From positions 782,412-846,411 of the forward strand of contig SJOL01009883.1 in assembly GCA_004794785.1 (NCBI GenBank): 64,000 nt of DNA, written 5' to 3'. Source of the stretch: Opisthorchis felineus. Taxonomy: Eukaryota; Platyhelminthes; Trematoda; Opisthorchiida; Opisthorchiidae. Both the position numbers and the translations under genes were made by a program. The notes under the pieces were generated by a model. That model had not been told where the DNA came from. It saw only the letters and a list, made by a program, of their open reading frames with translations, and did not search any database. Shown here one piece after another: positions 35,718-48,387 of the stretch; within the stretch, counting starts at the first letter, position 1; each line of letters begins with the position of its first letter.

Positions 35718-36590
35718 TTACTCGAACGTGCCTTGGAAATTCAGGAATACCGAAATTGTGGGTCGTTTATGCGTGTGGCGTTGTTCTAACACCTGACGGA
35801 TTGTAAAGATATAGTCAGCGCAAACTCTACCAGGCCGGAATCCCGCTTGCTGCCCTCGAGTCAGTGTTTCACGAGCACGAAGCACAAAATAAACCGACAT
35901 TCTGGGGTTAAACTGACCCCCGTTTGATTACTGCACTCACCGCGAGCCCCTTTTCTGATTACTGTCCGGGAAAGAGAAGTCTTTCCAGATGTGGTCAAAT
36001 AGATCAAATAAGCGCTGACTGACGAAATTCGTCCAAATCTTTGAAGAATGAGGGAAATCATCCGGACCAAAAGCTCGGTGGCGCTTGAGAGAACAGATGC
36101 AGTCACAAACCTCCGAAGGGGTACCGGTTTCACTGTCCAGGTTTCTACTTCAGTTGCAGGATCCAAATAAGTGGCGGCAGGTGGCCACAAGAATCGATGT
36201 TCAAAGTATTCGGCCCAGCGGTCTAGGCTTCTTTCTTTATTCAAGATGGTCGCACAATTTTGATCGTTGATGGTTTCACTTACAGGTGGTTTCCTGGCTC
36301 CGGTCACACAAATAACCCAGGAAGTTCCCAAAGTTTTTAACTTCTTTCATGTTCTTAGCTTTCCGTGTCCACACGGCCTTACGGTTAGCGCGCGCTCCCC
36401 TTCACCCGACGTCTGACAACTCTTTGGGCCAAATTACGTTTGGGAACGGCGGAACATTTCCCTGAGATGCATGCGGTGCCACTGTTCTGTCTAATATCCA
36501 GTGCTTGAGTGGGCCTGATAGAGCCGTGCCACAGGTAAAACTCGTAGCATTGTGCAAAGATGTGACGATCTCGTCCCAGTATGTATTCAC
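35718..36590 (-). pseudogene. LINE reverse transcriptase N-terminal region and linker
   Basis: Three broken frames (36590-36402, 36331-35861, 35900-35718) encode the linker YWDEIVTSLHNATSF, the segment SLDRWAEYFEHRFLWPP, and the fingers/palm start QQAGFRPGRVCADYIFTIRQ. They end FLNFQGTFE, where an active enzyme has an aspartate (FLDFKGAFD). Confidence 0.8.
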
Positions 36591-36910
36591 ATATGATGGT
36601 GGAGGAGTTGAAAGAGACTCAGGATCTGTCAGTCACTCAGTTGCTAGGCCATTCGTCCGCATCTGGAAAACGAAGGGAGAAGCGACTCCGTACGAGTGAA
36701 TGGTGGGAATCCACATAAGTGTTGAGAGGCGTTCACTTATTGATCTGCGCCATCGGTAACTGATGTCGATGTGATCAATTTGGTTTCGTGGCTGGCACAC
36801 TGTTGGTGAACATCATGCGGCCAGAAACTTCGGGTATTTCGGAAGTTAGTACTGCACAGAAAATTTCTGCGGTCGGCACGTATCTGAAGTGCTTGTTCGC
36901 AAAAATAATC

Positions 36911-39900
36911 TCCTAGTTATCAGTTGAATCCTTGACTGCCAAAAAACTGATAGGCACCAAATCAGTTGATCACGTACTGTTACTTGAAATCCTGTTGCTC
37001 AATCAACAATTAAAAATGTTGACATTCACCAAAGCAGTGCTGATTTGGATGGGAGAGTGGGCTATATTGGTGCAACGATTTAACCTAAAACATATATTTT
37101 TCCTGACAAAGATCCTCAAAAATACATTCTTTTGAATTTTATGTTCACAGTTTTATTACATTTCGCTTGACTTATTGATGTACGCAATGCGTAAACGACT
37201 GGCAAACGTAACTTTACTAGCCCCTCAAATTTTCTTGCAATTCTGATCAAGTGGACTAAGGAGAGTCAGTTCTCAAAAACTAGGAAGCTCAATGTCCTGT
37301 ACAATCATTTGTCCGACTGGCATAACAGCGAAGTAACCGATCTGCTCTGGAAGAAAATGATTCCAAACAATGATTCAAAACGAGTTGACTGGCTCATCAA
37401 AAAGGCTACAAATTAGTGACCAGAAAGTCTGTCAGCAATAAACAAAGATCAATCAGTTGTACGCTCAGTGCGTGGAACCAGTGGTTGTATAAATGTTTCG
37501 AGTGAAAACTGGAGGAAAAAATAAGCTGGGTGAACGTATGTTCAAATTCCGGCCAGGTGGTCACTGCGACACCAAGTCATATTTCTGGACTCTAGTTTGA
37601 CTATTCGTGTTAATCTGCTCACTATCAATCCGGTCATCAAAATACACCAAAGACAAAAACTATTTAGCTTACAAAATAGCAAAGTTTAAAATCCGGCAGC
37701 TTTCTTTCCACAGTTGTGCATGACTGTCGCTGAGCGTAGTATTCTTACTATGTGTCAGTAAATGTAATACAGCGATGCTGTGTAAAGGACTCAGAAATCG
37801 GCCGAAAATTGTCACTGTTGCCTATTAATTAGGTCGTGTTTTTGGGATTCGTGTTAGAGCTCATTAGGAGAAAAGCAGCCTGTTCGTAACTTATCTGCTG
37901 CACATACCCGATCAGAAGCACTTTCTTTTCAAACACAACGGACCGCAACAATTAACACGATCGCCTTTCTACACTTTTGAGCAGGTGTATCTTTTGTTCT
38001 AAAACCAAAAGCATATTCGAAACGAAACCACATTTTTCTGGGAGTGCACGTTTACTTTCGGATGAAAAACGAAAGAGGATAGCAATCTAAGTGGAGAGTT
38101 TGAACAAACTTCACTAGTTTTATAAACAAGCTCAAAAAGAAACTAAACTTCCCGCAACAAATCAGGAATTATAGGAATAATTAAGCTGTAAATAACTGGT
38201 ATAGCACTTGTCCCAAGCTGACATAAATCACGTGAAGTATAACTGATCACTTTAGTGTAAACCATAGGCGGAAAAGTTGGGAGGTAATAGTGTGAAGTTG
38301 ATGGTTAGTTTGTTTCCTGAGTATGATAATTTTTTTGCAAACATCTGGTACGAAATCGCCGGTAACTAGTAATATAGCTGCACTTTGTAGCTTAGCGATA
38401 TGTGGGTGTGTGGGCGAGGCATATATACTTACACCCATCAACAATAGCCGCAAATTACTCGAGTGAGTCAATAACTTAGTGTACAAGGCATTCATCAGAC
38501 AAGCTGCCGCAGTGAAAGTAGTTCCGATGAGTCATGCGAAACCTTGCACACTTTTGTTATAAGGCGATTCTAATTCATGTAATGAACTGTGGAATGTAAA
38601 AGAATCCCAGCGTACTAAAAGTCACCGCAAAATGTTTGGCTGTCGTATACCATCGATATTTTATTATAAGTGGACAGAATGGAGGTTGAAAAAATGTCGT
38701 GTTGTATTTATAAATGAATGCCAACAATGTTGGCACAAGAGCAGCGCATTTTGAACGTTGCTTCGAGTAAGGCAGCCATAGAAGTTTTGTTCCAAATAGC
38801 GGTAATTGGATGATTTTCCATTGCAAAATCGTAAACGCTGCAACGTAAACGTTTTCATCACGACCACCATGATACTGGTCTGTCTCTACTATACAGGACA
38901 AACATTTAGTTCACAGCTTTCACACGAATAGAGCCCTCCTCTGGGGTATAAAACTCCTGAAGCCTTCGCTAAATCTTAACTCAGGGTACGTATTGGTCAA
39001 AAGTAGCATCTTCTTCAGCTAGGTCACTGTAATTCGGACAGATTTTAGAAATTACAGTGAGGACCAGTGGTGGCAATTTACAAAGTATTTTTAAACTTTC
39101 ACTGAAGTGAATACATAAATTTAAATAACAGGATCCAGCTTATAAATGTGAATGTATTCCTGAAAACTCAATGGGTACTCAGGTCAATACAGCAATATGT
39201 GGTTATTTTGACCCACTGATGAAGCTTGCGGTCCCAGACATACATGAATCACATTTAAGAAGAGAACAGTCAGCGTGTGCCTTTAATACTAACATTGGAA
39301 CAGACTCAAGATAAACCGACCAAAATATCGGGAGTGGAAAATGCTTGCCTACATGCCATTTTATTCATAGTTGCCCGACTGGTGCAACTGAAGCACTGAT
39401 TGAGAAATCATACAATAAAACTTACCTTGGTGGACAACAATTACATGGGAAAGTAACATTTTTCGCCCTACTGAAGTTGATATTTTTGTGGCTTTTTATG
39501 TCTGACACAGCAGGATTGTATAAAACCCATTCGAGTAAAATATTAAAAAGTTCACCATGTTTTATCTGGATTTGCAATAAAACTGCTCATCTCGAATTTT
39601 ACTGCTTATTAAGCTAATCTGATCGCTTATTTTGAATGTTCTATCAAAGCACCTTACTGAGTAGTTTGTCTGCGTGCTTTGGTGGGAAACATATGAAAGT
39701 ACAAATTGGTGAAAGGCAGAAAATGTATGATACGACATGAGGAATAGACATGAAAGGTTCGGCCTAAGCATCGAAGAAGTTATTGTGACTTTTGGATGTC
39801 AAACGGAAACATCATAAATCGAAGTTCATGCAATGGACTAGCCTACGAAGTCAGGATTACTCTACTTTTCGCTTATTTTACATTCATCCAAACCAATTCC

Positions 39901-40020
39901 AGTTGTGTAAGTGGACTATTTTAACGCCCACTTGAGGGGTTCACTGGGGAGACTGCAGGCCATCAACTGTTAAGCTACCAGGAGAGGCGTAGGAAATAGT
40001 GTCAAAATCACATTCAGGAT
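36911..40020. other. Intergenic, nothing recognised
   Basis: AT-rich sequence with short open frames only. I see no gene or named repeat. Confidence 0.55.
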
Positions 40021-40026
40021 AACGCT

Positions 40027-40100
40027 TGCTTTAGCTTAGTTGGTAAGAGACTCGTCTACTAGGTAAGAGGTCACGTAATGCAGTCCACTTTAAAGGCTGG
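40027..40100 (+). pseudogene. tRNA-like pseudogene or tRNA-derived SINE head
   Basis: GCTTTAGCTTAGTTGGTAAG matches an acceptor start plus a good A box and D arm. CTCGTCTACTAGGTAAG follows in the anticodon-arm position. GGTCACGTAATGCAGTCC sits where a T arm (GGTCGCGGGTTCGAGTCC in ordinary tRNAs) would be, so the B box is decayed. TTTAAAGGC could close the acceptor. It is probably not a working tRNA. Confidence 0.45.
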
Positions 40101-42400
40101 TTTTGTCTTGTTTGCAAGTCGTATGCTATCTCTTTCGAATTATAGTCAGATTACTGTCTCTTCTGAAACTAATGAATACTTTGGCAAGAAAATTGGAAAT
40201 GATACTTTATGACAGCCTACACGCCAGATATTTGAACCGGGGCTGTCACCATTTTTATTACAGGGATCACGTATATTTTTCCACATTGCTCAGCAACAAA
40301 ACTAAACAAAACTTTTCTATAATCAGATGTTTAGATGCTGTCTGCTACAACGGAAAAGCCGTCTGATAAACTTCATGCAGTAAAAACTGTTTATCATACG
40401 CTGATTATGTAAAAACGTGAACTGTGCCTCTGTGAACTACAGCAGTGCAGGAATCTCAGGAATTTACAGTTATTTATTCGCCTCGTGCCTAACTAAAAAA
40501 CCGATTAGGAAGAAAATAACTACACTCAAATAATTCGAAGCTCAAATAAGTAGGCAAGTGTCAATCACCCTAAATAGACAGTCTGGATTGGGAACAGATT
40601 TTGTGCGGTGATGTAAACGTAAATAAAAAGGTGAGGTACGCGTGGGCAAAGAACCATCCAAGGCTGCAACTTACCTTGAGAGAAAAGGAATATTTGGGGG
40701 TTGAATGTGCATGTATTTATAGCAAAATGGTCGATCCTGATTGGCCACAGCAAATGAGCCAAAGACTTTTGCGAGTTTTTATCGCTTCCCAAGGTAACCA
40801 TTCTTAGGATGAGGAATATGTGTTGAAATGTAAACCATGTGATGCTACTTTAAAAAACGGACTACTAATACTTGACAAATACCGAATGTGACAGTTCCTA
40901 CATTTTGAGGAGATTCCTAAGGTTCGTCAGAAAAGAAACAATGTGTAAATCTGCCCAAAAAGTGGTTCTGCAACACTGTTTATTCAATGTTTTAGAAGAG
41001 ACCTGCATGGTCACTTCTTACACAAGACTGTGATATAACACATTATCAGTGCACCTACACTTATGAAGTCCACCAACAAACTCTTTCGTTAATTCTGATG
41101 AACGGTTAGAATTAAGGATTTCATCAGAAACATCAAAATAGTCAAAGTGTCAAGCAAACAGGCATATTCATCAAAAGGATTTTATGGTGCCACGTTATTT
41201 TAAACCTGTTTTATAGCACAGGATTTTTTCTGGCCTGGGGGGGAGGCTCCGAAGCCCTAGGTACTGTGTAAAGCCTGAAAATAACTAAGGCATTTTGGAA
41301 TTCTGTTCAGAGTAAAAATCCAGGACCAGAGAGCAAGTGTAGTGCTACTAAAACGACCCTTCTAACAAACTACATCCATGATAATCAGCTCTATTATCAC
41401 TATTCAACACACTCCTGACAGGGGCTGATACTCACAAAATATCAAATGATTCCCTAACAGACAGAAATGTTTCTGGGTAAACCGGAAAACTGCACCCCTT
41501 TCATTTTGAAGGGCTGTTCAACCAGATTCATCAAACTTGTTTTCGGGTATTCAGTTATTCCCCTTTGCACAGAACACTCAAGGAATCTAAGTAATTCGCA
41601 TTCTTGCGCGGGGTTTTTTATAGCTTGGAATTGATTCCATTGACACTAGATTAGAACTGAAAGCCTTTTGCGCCCAATGCCTCTTTCAACAACCCTTTCG
41701 AAGCTGTTTGTCTTTTTACATGCCTGTCATAGTCACTGTCATAATTTGCTAAGACAAGTTATATACGGGTAACTGAAGCTTCGAAATCGCCTTAATTACC
41801 TTTCTAAGGGAATTGTTCTGGTCACATTCTTTTAGGCTGTCTTTAACGATAATGATTCTTCAGATTTTCTTTTTACTGCTAATGTCTCACCGCTGTGCTA
41901 TAATTTTCGCTTATTTTTTTACCAATAAGCCCCGTGCTAATACTGCACCGCATAAGTCAACCCAAAGCAGACCTTAGTGTAGCTTGTTTCCAGTATTCTA
42001 AAATATGTACCTTAACTATTAGAAAAAATGCATTTAGTAAGTGGCTGGAAGCTCACTTCACGCCACTGGGAATCTTTACGGGATCGACCGCATGAAACAA
42101 ATGCAATCTGCTCACCTCTGTGTGAAGTTCCTGTAATTTAGTTTGATGCTTGGTTGCAGGAGAATCAGACTGGTGTAAATGAGCCTCCCAGCAGTATCAC
42201 AAAACTAGTCAAAAATGAAATGAACATGCACTGACAAAGAAATATTGTCTAATCAGCAAAGTTCGTACACAACAGCTTAAAACTTTGCAAAAGAACAACC
42301 AACTTGTCCGTCAAAGACCCAGGTACATCTTCATCAACCATGTGGATTATGATGCAAAGAAGCATGCATGAGAAATATAAGCTCACTGCAGATAGCACAC
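40101..42400. other. Intergenic, nothing recognised
   Basis: One + strand frame at 40601-40807 ends at a possible CAAG|GTAACC donor, but neither its family nor an acceptor is clear. Confidence 0.5.
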
Positions 42401-42572
42401 ACATTAATTTGGCTTTCACGGGGGACCGAAATGAATCTCTCGTTTATGGTACTCTTCAACTAAATGTGCTGAACAAAGGCCGCCTCATGTTTCATTTGGT
42501 AAGATATTCGAGATATCACAGTATATTTTCATAAAGGGGACTACTCACAAGGTTGCTGAAAACTCTTCGACA

Positions 42573-42615
42573 GCCCACGACCGACTTCGTCTTTCTTGGA
42601 GCACATCACATAGGC
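42573..42615 (-). ncRNA. Hammerhead ribozyme motif (degenerate core)
   Basis: On the - strand: GCCTAT, GTGATGT (expected CTGATGA), a GCTCCAAGAAAGAC hairpin position, GAAGTCGGTC, then GTGGGC pairing with GCCTAT. Stem I is conserved; the core has changes at C3, A9 and in the GAAA block. Confidence 0.5.
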
Positions 42616-42654
42616 GCAGTCCCCGAGTTTATGTCAACCTTATGTTCTACTTGA

Positions 42655-42700
42655 ACCCACCCGATGAGCCCCAAGAAAGACGAAAACCTTCTTGTGGTGC
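42655..42700 (+). ncRNA. Hammerhead-like motif, inverted partner (degenerate)
   Basis: ACCCAC, CCGATGA, GCCCCAAGAAAGAC, then GAAAACC, followed by GTGGTGC. The GAAA block is intact but U4 is changed and stem I is imperfect. It is inverted relative to the motif at 42573-42615, and the two can pair over about 20 bases. Confidence 0.45.
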
Positions 42701-42804
42701 CGAAGAGCTGTAAGCAACCTTGTGCGTAGTTTCCTTTATGAAAATTTTCGCTTCTTAAATAAAATGCTTAGGAATTCCAAATTCATGACTAAAGCTGAGA
42801 AAGA

Positions 42805-43290
42805 AAACAACATAGAATTCCTGGATGTCCACCTGACCCGTTGACATGATGGCTCCCTACTTCGTATTGTCTACAAAAAACCCACCTGACCTGAACGGTG
42901 TTTGCACTTCACAAGTTTTCCGCCAATATGCCTGAAATGAGCACCGGTGACAACCCTACTTACTGCAACCCTACCCTACCCTACTGCAACACCAGAAAGG
43001 TCAGAGCAAGATGTTTGTCTGCCAAAGGATAGTCTATTCGAAAATAGGTGCCCAACCAGACTTATTGAGGTGTTTCAAACACAGAATAACCCATCATAGT
43101 TTCAACCGTTCACCAAGACAACGCATGCCTTCCACTGTCTTTCAAAGGCGATGACGTATCCCTTACATAAAACGTCGTCTGGACGCTGCAGTCATCTAAG
43201 CATTTAACGCTGATCAACTTATTTGTATTGAGGAAACCACTGTTGCCAACTTTCTCAGTGATAGATCCGCTTCCTCTACCCGTCACAGCA
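42805..43290 (+). pseudogene. Penelope-like reverse transcriptase 3' remnant
   Basis: Frames around 42808-42915 and 43130-43290 encode IEFLDVHLTR-stop-HDGSLLR and RRLDAAVI-stop-AFNADQ, with LICIEETTVANFLSD. The stretch between them includes a short ACCCT/CTACC-rich microsatellite (about 42951-42990). This is the C-terminal half only; the catalytic YADD part is absent. Confidence 0.65.
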
Positions 43291-43300
43291 AACGTCATTA

Positions 43301-45295
43301 GTCATTTTGATCGTGCATCTTATTTTGTCTTATCCTATTCCATATTAGGCTCAATTTCTTTTAGATTGATTTTCCAGTTTTTATTATCATCTCAGTGGTA
43401 CCCATTCGTCTCCGGTGCACCCACCACTAGTGGGACATCATGTGAATTATTTTGAGATAATTAGTATCGTGCGCTCTCAAGCTTTCCCAGACAAGTGACA
43501 TAAGCTTTTGGACTGTTTCGAACATGTCACCTGTGACAAAATCATCACCGGGTATCAGTTGCGCCATGATAAAAAATGTAAGTGCGCAAGATATCCTACA
43601 TTGTGAATCGGGCTGCTTTTAGCCAAAAACAAATTACCTTGGGCTGTCTCAAGTTAGTCTGACCGCTGATCCATGTTAGCCATTGCTGTTCAGCCATACT
43701 CAAATTTGGTAAACATAGTCGATGCCTTATTTAACTGAGTTCCTATCCTTAAAGCATGGAGAAACGTCCGATTTTGGACATCCTTAGGGGCACCACTAGT
43801 CATTCTCTAACTCACTACTTCCAAAATAAGTGATGTCATTCGCGGCCAAATTTACAGTTGATGAGTGTCGGACGTTCATGCTCATCTTTTCTCGGTGCCA
43901 TATATTGCTCTGCTTGTGGCTGCAGCACAGTAAGTCGACCGTATGCGACCCACATGACGCTGTTTGTAAAGAAACCTGAGACAAATTACCCGCCCAAAAG
44001 TTTAAAACGTACGCCAGGGAGTTTGTGAAATCAGGCGTACTATAGATGCCAACGTACCCCACAAATTTCATATGCATCGACGCACCAGACTTATATAGAC
44101 CCATCATTCTGACCCTCACAAACTAATAATGGATATCCTGCGCTGACAAATGTAAACAATCGATATTTTGCTAGTGTAGTCTTGGATTATCTGTGCATCT
44201 CCAATTGTTTAGCTGGCGTTTAATTATAAGGCCTTCCCTGTGTCTCGAAAATATATATCACTTTATTTCAGGGTGCACCAGTTACAAAATCATACATACG
44301 AGTGTTGACCAATCACATGAAAGTGGTCGTTTATCACTGCCTTATGCATTAGTGACCAGCGTAACTTACTGCACTGAAGCAGTTCTTTCCTCATACTTAC
44401 TTTATTCCTGGGTAGAAAGAGCACAGAAACTGGGATGTCTGCGGCCTAGTTGCACTTACCCGGAATCGGCATCTGAACGCTGTAAAGGTCGTAGGTGAAC
44501 GTAATTTTACGGTGTTTCTCTATATCTACCCAGATTTTCAGCAGGGCAGTTCCATTGGGGTATCATGTGGTGACTAAAGAAACCGGATCAAATACCGACG
44601 TCTATGTGAAGAAACTAATTGAAATCTATTACATCCGGTGAGGTTACTGTCGTATTCTTTCAGCCAGTTTAGTAACCTGGATACCGTCTGCCTATGCCAA
44701 ACTTTAAGTCTTGCTTTTCGTTGTGTAAAATGTTCCCTGACAAGAATGTTAACCAGGAAACGAGAATTTCGCTGCCACATATATAAAGGAATCGTTACCT
44801 GAAGGGACAACCTAAGTGCAGGCGAACATGCATAAGGTCTCTTAAGGCTCCTATTTATATTATGGACCCTAGAGAAGTCCACTTCAGCCCAGAAAACACA
44901 TAACCCTTTTGAGCAGAAAACTAAAAAAGCACTCATCCGCTCCATCCATGAGGCACAAAAGGATATGTCTATTTTCATCTGAGTGCTGCTCGTCTCGGTT
45001 TGATTAAGTGATAACTCAGTAGCAAAAATTAATCATTCTGTTCTGTTTAAAATTGGTCTTTGTGCCTACAATGGCATTTCCACTATCTTTATAACTCGTA
45101 CTTTCTATGGTCGGTCTGAATAAGGGTGAATTATTGTAATTATTTGTGTGAAAAGTATTTAGCGATCGAACGCTCAATCATTGTTTCCACGTGTAAGACC
45201 CGTCACCAAGAGACTGGGCCTTACATTAGTGTGAAGGTTTGTTTGCCTCCGGGACTCTTTGAGCTATACTGGCTGGTTTCCGTGCGACGCTCGCA
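43301..45295. other. Intergenic, nothing recognised
   Basis: Open frames at 43796-44119 (-), 44193-44498 (+) and 44574-44978 (-) have no recognised family and are near chance length. Confidence 0.5.
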
Positions 45296-45299
45296 AAAT

Positions 45300-45540
45300 C
45301 TCTCATACCAGGTTGTTCACTGGTTAGAGGTCTGACCAACACAATCTACTGGTTCTCCATGTGGGGTGACTTGTTCTGTTCAAATAGTAATGCAATTTCA
45401 TTTTCAACCAAACACCGCTGCCTTGAGCTTAGGCTTTTGAGCCAAAGGATCTGGTTGAAGACACTGATTGCCCCCTGTCTAGGTCTGGGTGCCCTGGCAG
45501 TATCCCAGTCTACGTACAACCATGACACTCTCAACTAACA
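45300..45540 (+). mobile_element. RTE LINE 3'-end fragment upstream of a LINE copy
   Basis: VVHWLEV near 45310 matches the AHWL... start of the LINE tail. CCCTGTCTAGGTCTGGGTGC then CCTGGCAGTATCCCAG at about 45473-45508 matches the LSRLGQPGSIP part. It ends just before the larger LINE starting at 45557, so the two may be a head-to-tail pair. Confidence 0.45.
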
Positions 45541-45835
45541 ATATTCTCATGCTAAATTGACCGTTGTGTGGCGCCACCAACCCTTACTTCCTACATACAG
45601 TAGGGCGAGTAAGGGAAAACATGCTATCGCTGACGCTTCCCTTCTTACACTTTCACGTACTTCCTCTTCCACCCTTCCCTACCCCAGTTTGAATACCATC
45701 TCCGCAGATCCCAGCATTAGGACTGACCGCTTTGCTCACTGTGTAGCACATTCAGCTGCAGATTCTTTAAGTCCGAAATCAGTAACAACGCTAAGCACTT
45801 CGAAGTCTGTTTTGAAACTCCGAAAGCCGATCTAC

Positions 45836-46900
45836 TCAGCTGCCTTTAACGTTCGCACGCTGAAGCAAGCAGGACAACTAGTGGCCCTTGCTCGTGCGCT
45901 GCATTCCCTTCGCATTGATGTAAGCTATCTGTCAGAAAAAATGGATACAAGAAGCAACTACTGTAGTTAAATTGACTGCCCTGTCGCTCTCTTCGAGGTT
46001 CCGGTTGCACACCTCTGAGAATGCAGACGCCACTGCAGCTGGATACCGAGCGGAAGCGTTCTACTTGATTGGATACCCGTTGGCAGTCGCCTCTGCGTGA
46101 TTCGTTCGGCAACGTCTGTGAGAGAGCATTGAGAAAGTGAAGTCCATCCAACACTGCTTACTCTGTGCGCTTACGTCCCGACGGACTGTAGACCTGAATC
46201 TGCCAAAGACAGCTTCTGTGACGCTCTAGGTGCTCTTTTACAACAGGCCAAAAGCTCAGACTTCGTTGTGGTTGTTAGTGACATGAAAGCTTTGGTAGGC
46301 AAAATAAACTCTGCTGACGGTCTTTTGGGTACCCGTTCTGAGTTGGATACGAGACGCACGGAAAACGGAAACGGTCTAGTTTGGATGTGTGACGATCACA
46401 AACTGATCCTTTGAAGAACAAATTTCCGGAACAGCGGAAACCGCTTGACAGCGTGGTGCCCACTAACGAACCAGCCCCGAATCCAAATAGACCACATCTC
46501 CGTCAGTTATCGGTGGCGAGGGTCGATCACTGCCTGTCGTTTCTTCTGGAACTCCAGTGTGGACTCCGTCCATGCAACTGTCCACTGCTGTCTTATAATG
46601 CACTTTTTAGGTCTACACAAAACGCACACACGTCGCCTAGCCATTTGGAAGCTAGTGGACCCATGAATCAAGCGAAACTATCAGAACCAGCTACTAGAAA
46701 GCTTGCCAGACAGTCCAATGCCGGATATTACTGGCCACTGGGAACATATATCCATATTCAAAGCCAGAACTACCGTTTGCGGTACAACCCAGCCAACCTC
46801 ATTCAAATATTGGATCTCTGATAGGACCATAGCTTTTCTGAAGGCTAAGCGACAGACACATCCTGGCCGCAACCCCAAAACTATCCGGTATCACGTGTAA
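45836..46900 (+). pseudogene. LINE endonuclease domain (broken)
   Basis: Apurinic-endonuclease-like domain of the RTE element. Visible blocks are AAFNVRTL, DVSYLSE, VVVVSDMKALVG, DDHKL, and IDHISVSYRWRGS, with the end block WNSSVDSVHATVH. The frame changes at least three times and there is a stop at about 45968. The catalytic Asn block is changed (DMK for DMN). Confidence 0.8.
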
Positions 46901-47208
46901 CTGAGTGTCCGTGAAGACCGCGAAATTTGGTGTACCCTAAAGGCCAAAGGAATGGAAGAAGAGAAAAATGCTGCAGACGTGCGCGAGCTGTTCCGCTTGA
47001 TTCGTTCGACCGGTTCTCGGAAGCCTCTTGTCAGCGAAGCTATCAGGGACCAAAATAGGTCTGTGATATCCAGCAAAGGAGAACGTTTAAACCGCTGGGC
47101 ATAACACTCTGAACCCCGATTCATTTGGCCACCTGGTAACTTCAATCCGGACTGCCGGGACTTACACAAAAAGGTGGACTGTGAATATGAAGCCCCCTTC
47201 AAACTCAA

Positions 47209-48387
47209 ATGAGCCCAGAGTGTATACCTCTATTCAGACGTCATCGTGCTGCTGATCCTGAAGACCCTCCATCTTCTCTGTTCAAGGATGGCGGTGGATG
47301 TCTCAGTCAGCGCCTGTCCAACCTGTGTCTACCTGGGAGAAAGACCGTTCCAGATAACTGGGATGAATCAATAGTAGTGCACATTTTCAGTACGGCAGTC
47401 ATTGTAGTAACCATAGAGGTGTAAACTTGACTGCCGTTGTAAAAAGGCTTCTGGCGTCACTGATTCTTCATCGTCTTACGGCGGCACGCGAATCCTTGAC
47501 CCGTGATAATCAAGCGGGATTTCGACCGGTTAGAGGCTGCGTTGATCACATCTTCACACTCTGTCAGGTGTTAGAGCAACGCCATATGTACAGACGACCC
47601 ACAATCTTGGTATTCCTTGACTTCAAGGGTGCGTTCGATGCTGTCGATCGGTTAGTGCTGTTAACTGCACTTGCTCAACAGGGTATGCCCCAGAGGTTTT
47701 TGAACATAATCCGATCCCTATATTCGCATACTTAGGGGCGGGTGAGAGTGTATAGTGATCTCTCCAAAAGCTTCCCTACAAACAGTGGTGTCCGACAAGT
47801 ATGTCCATTTCATTCTTGTTCAACTTCATCATTGATAAAATACTGAAGTGAAAGCTGGAAGGTCTTCAAAACCCCAGTGTTCAGATTGTTGCTGGTGAGA
47901 ACCATATTGATATGAAGTATGCAGACGACGACGAAACACGGCTATCAGCGAACAGGTGATGTGAGACGCATTCAGCAGTTGCTCAGAAGCTTTGCTTATA
48001 TTGAATAGCGTCAACGAACTCGTGACGAAGTGATCTGAAAACTGGTGTTTGTTTGTGCAGCAGGTACTTTATTCGCAAAAAACATCCAGCTCAACGAGCT
48101 ACGGTGAATCTGCTATGTGCTATGCATGCCAAAACACTGTCTACCGAGACATGTGTTGTTCTCTGTGCCTCCTTCAGCTGGCAGAAACCACAAAGTGGAC
48201 AACGTATGGCTTGATAGAAGGGCGTGAAAGGCGTTATAAGGGTTTGGGCATTGTCGTTTCGGTCCGCAATGCAGGATGGGGCCCCCACGATCCTTTCTGC
48301 GCTTGGCTGGAAACATTGCAAGAAATGGTGGCTAATCGATGCTGGTGGCGTTCGTGCTATCAACTTCCTGTCTGTTCGAATGTGTAA
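47209..48387 (+). pseudogene. LINE reverse transcriptase and C-terminus (broken)
   Basis: Open frames 47209-47424 and 47427-47735 carry fingers and palm motif A (VFLDFKGAFD). After a stop at about 47733, VRQVCPFHSCS (motif B region) and YADD (47918-47929) follow. The final frame, 48049-48387, holds GWGPHDPFCAWLETLQ and NRCWWRSCYQLP, the conserved end of fluke RTE elements. Confidence 0.82.

Larger units (their letters stand above)
34620..36910 (-). mobile_element. Decayed RTE-clade LINE (5'-truncated)
   Basis: Read on the - strand, parts occur in the expected order. Endonuclease end: RRNFLCSTNFRNTR near 36880. Linker: LKHWILDRTVAP near 36490 and RWAEYFEHRF near 36220. Reverse transcriptase: AGFRPGRVCADYIFTIRQVL near 35830. 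Post-catalytic region: EEKTQVFLDELTKI near 35400, TYLGSYISSDYSVKDEVDAR near 35250, and AELRRLQVFGRRFLRTISRA near 35030. The last segment reads APDWTVYKTWLLIDVS near 34700. Several frameshifts and stops are present and the YADD box reads YAEN (35427-35438), so the copy is dead. The family is the SR2-like RTE group of flukes. Confidence 0.88.
42405..43300 (+). mobile_element. Penelope-like element: inverted terminal repeats plus reverse transcriptase remnant
   Basis: The left part (42405-42740) has two terminal-repeat pieces in opposite orientation, each with a hammerhead-like motif. The right part (42805-43290) encodes, in broken frames, NIEFLDVHLTR, HDGSLLRIVYKKPT, then KRRLDAAVI and QLICIEETTVANFLSDRSAS. 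From memory these match the end of the reverse transcriptase and the connector of fluke Penelope-like elements (IEFLDV.LTR.DGSL...VYRKPT; LICIEETTV). Stops and deletions show it is dead. No GIY-YIG domain follows in the next kilobase. Confidence 0.72.

Noticed and set aside
42951..42990. CCCTA repeats as an interstitial telomere
   Set aside because: Only three short units, and the unit differs from the TTAGGG/CCCTAA telomere repeat.
44574..44978. 134-codon - frame
   Set aside because: No recognised family or splice signals. The length is near chance expectation.
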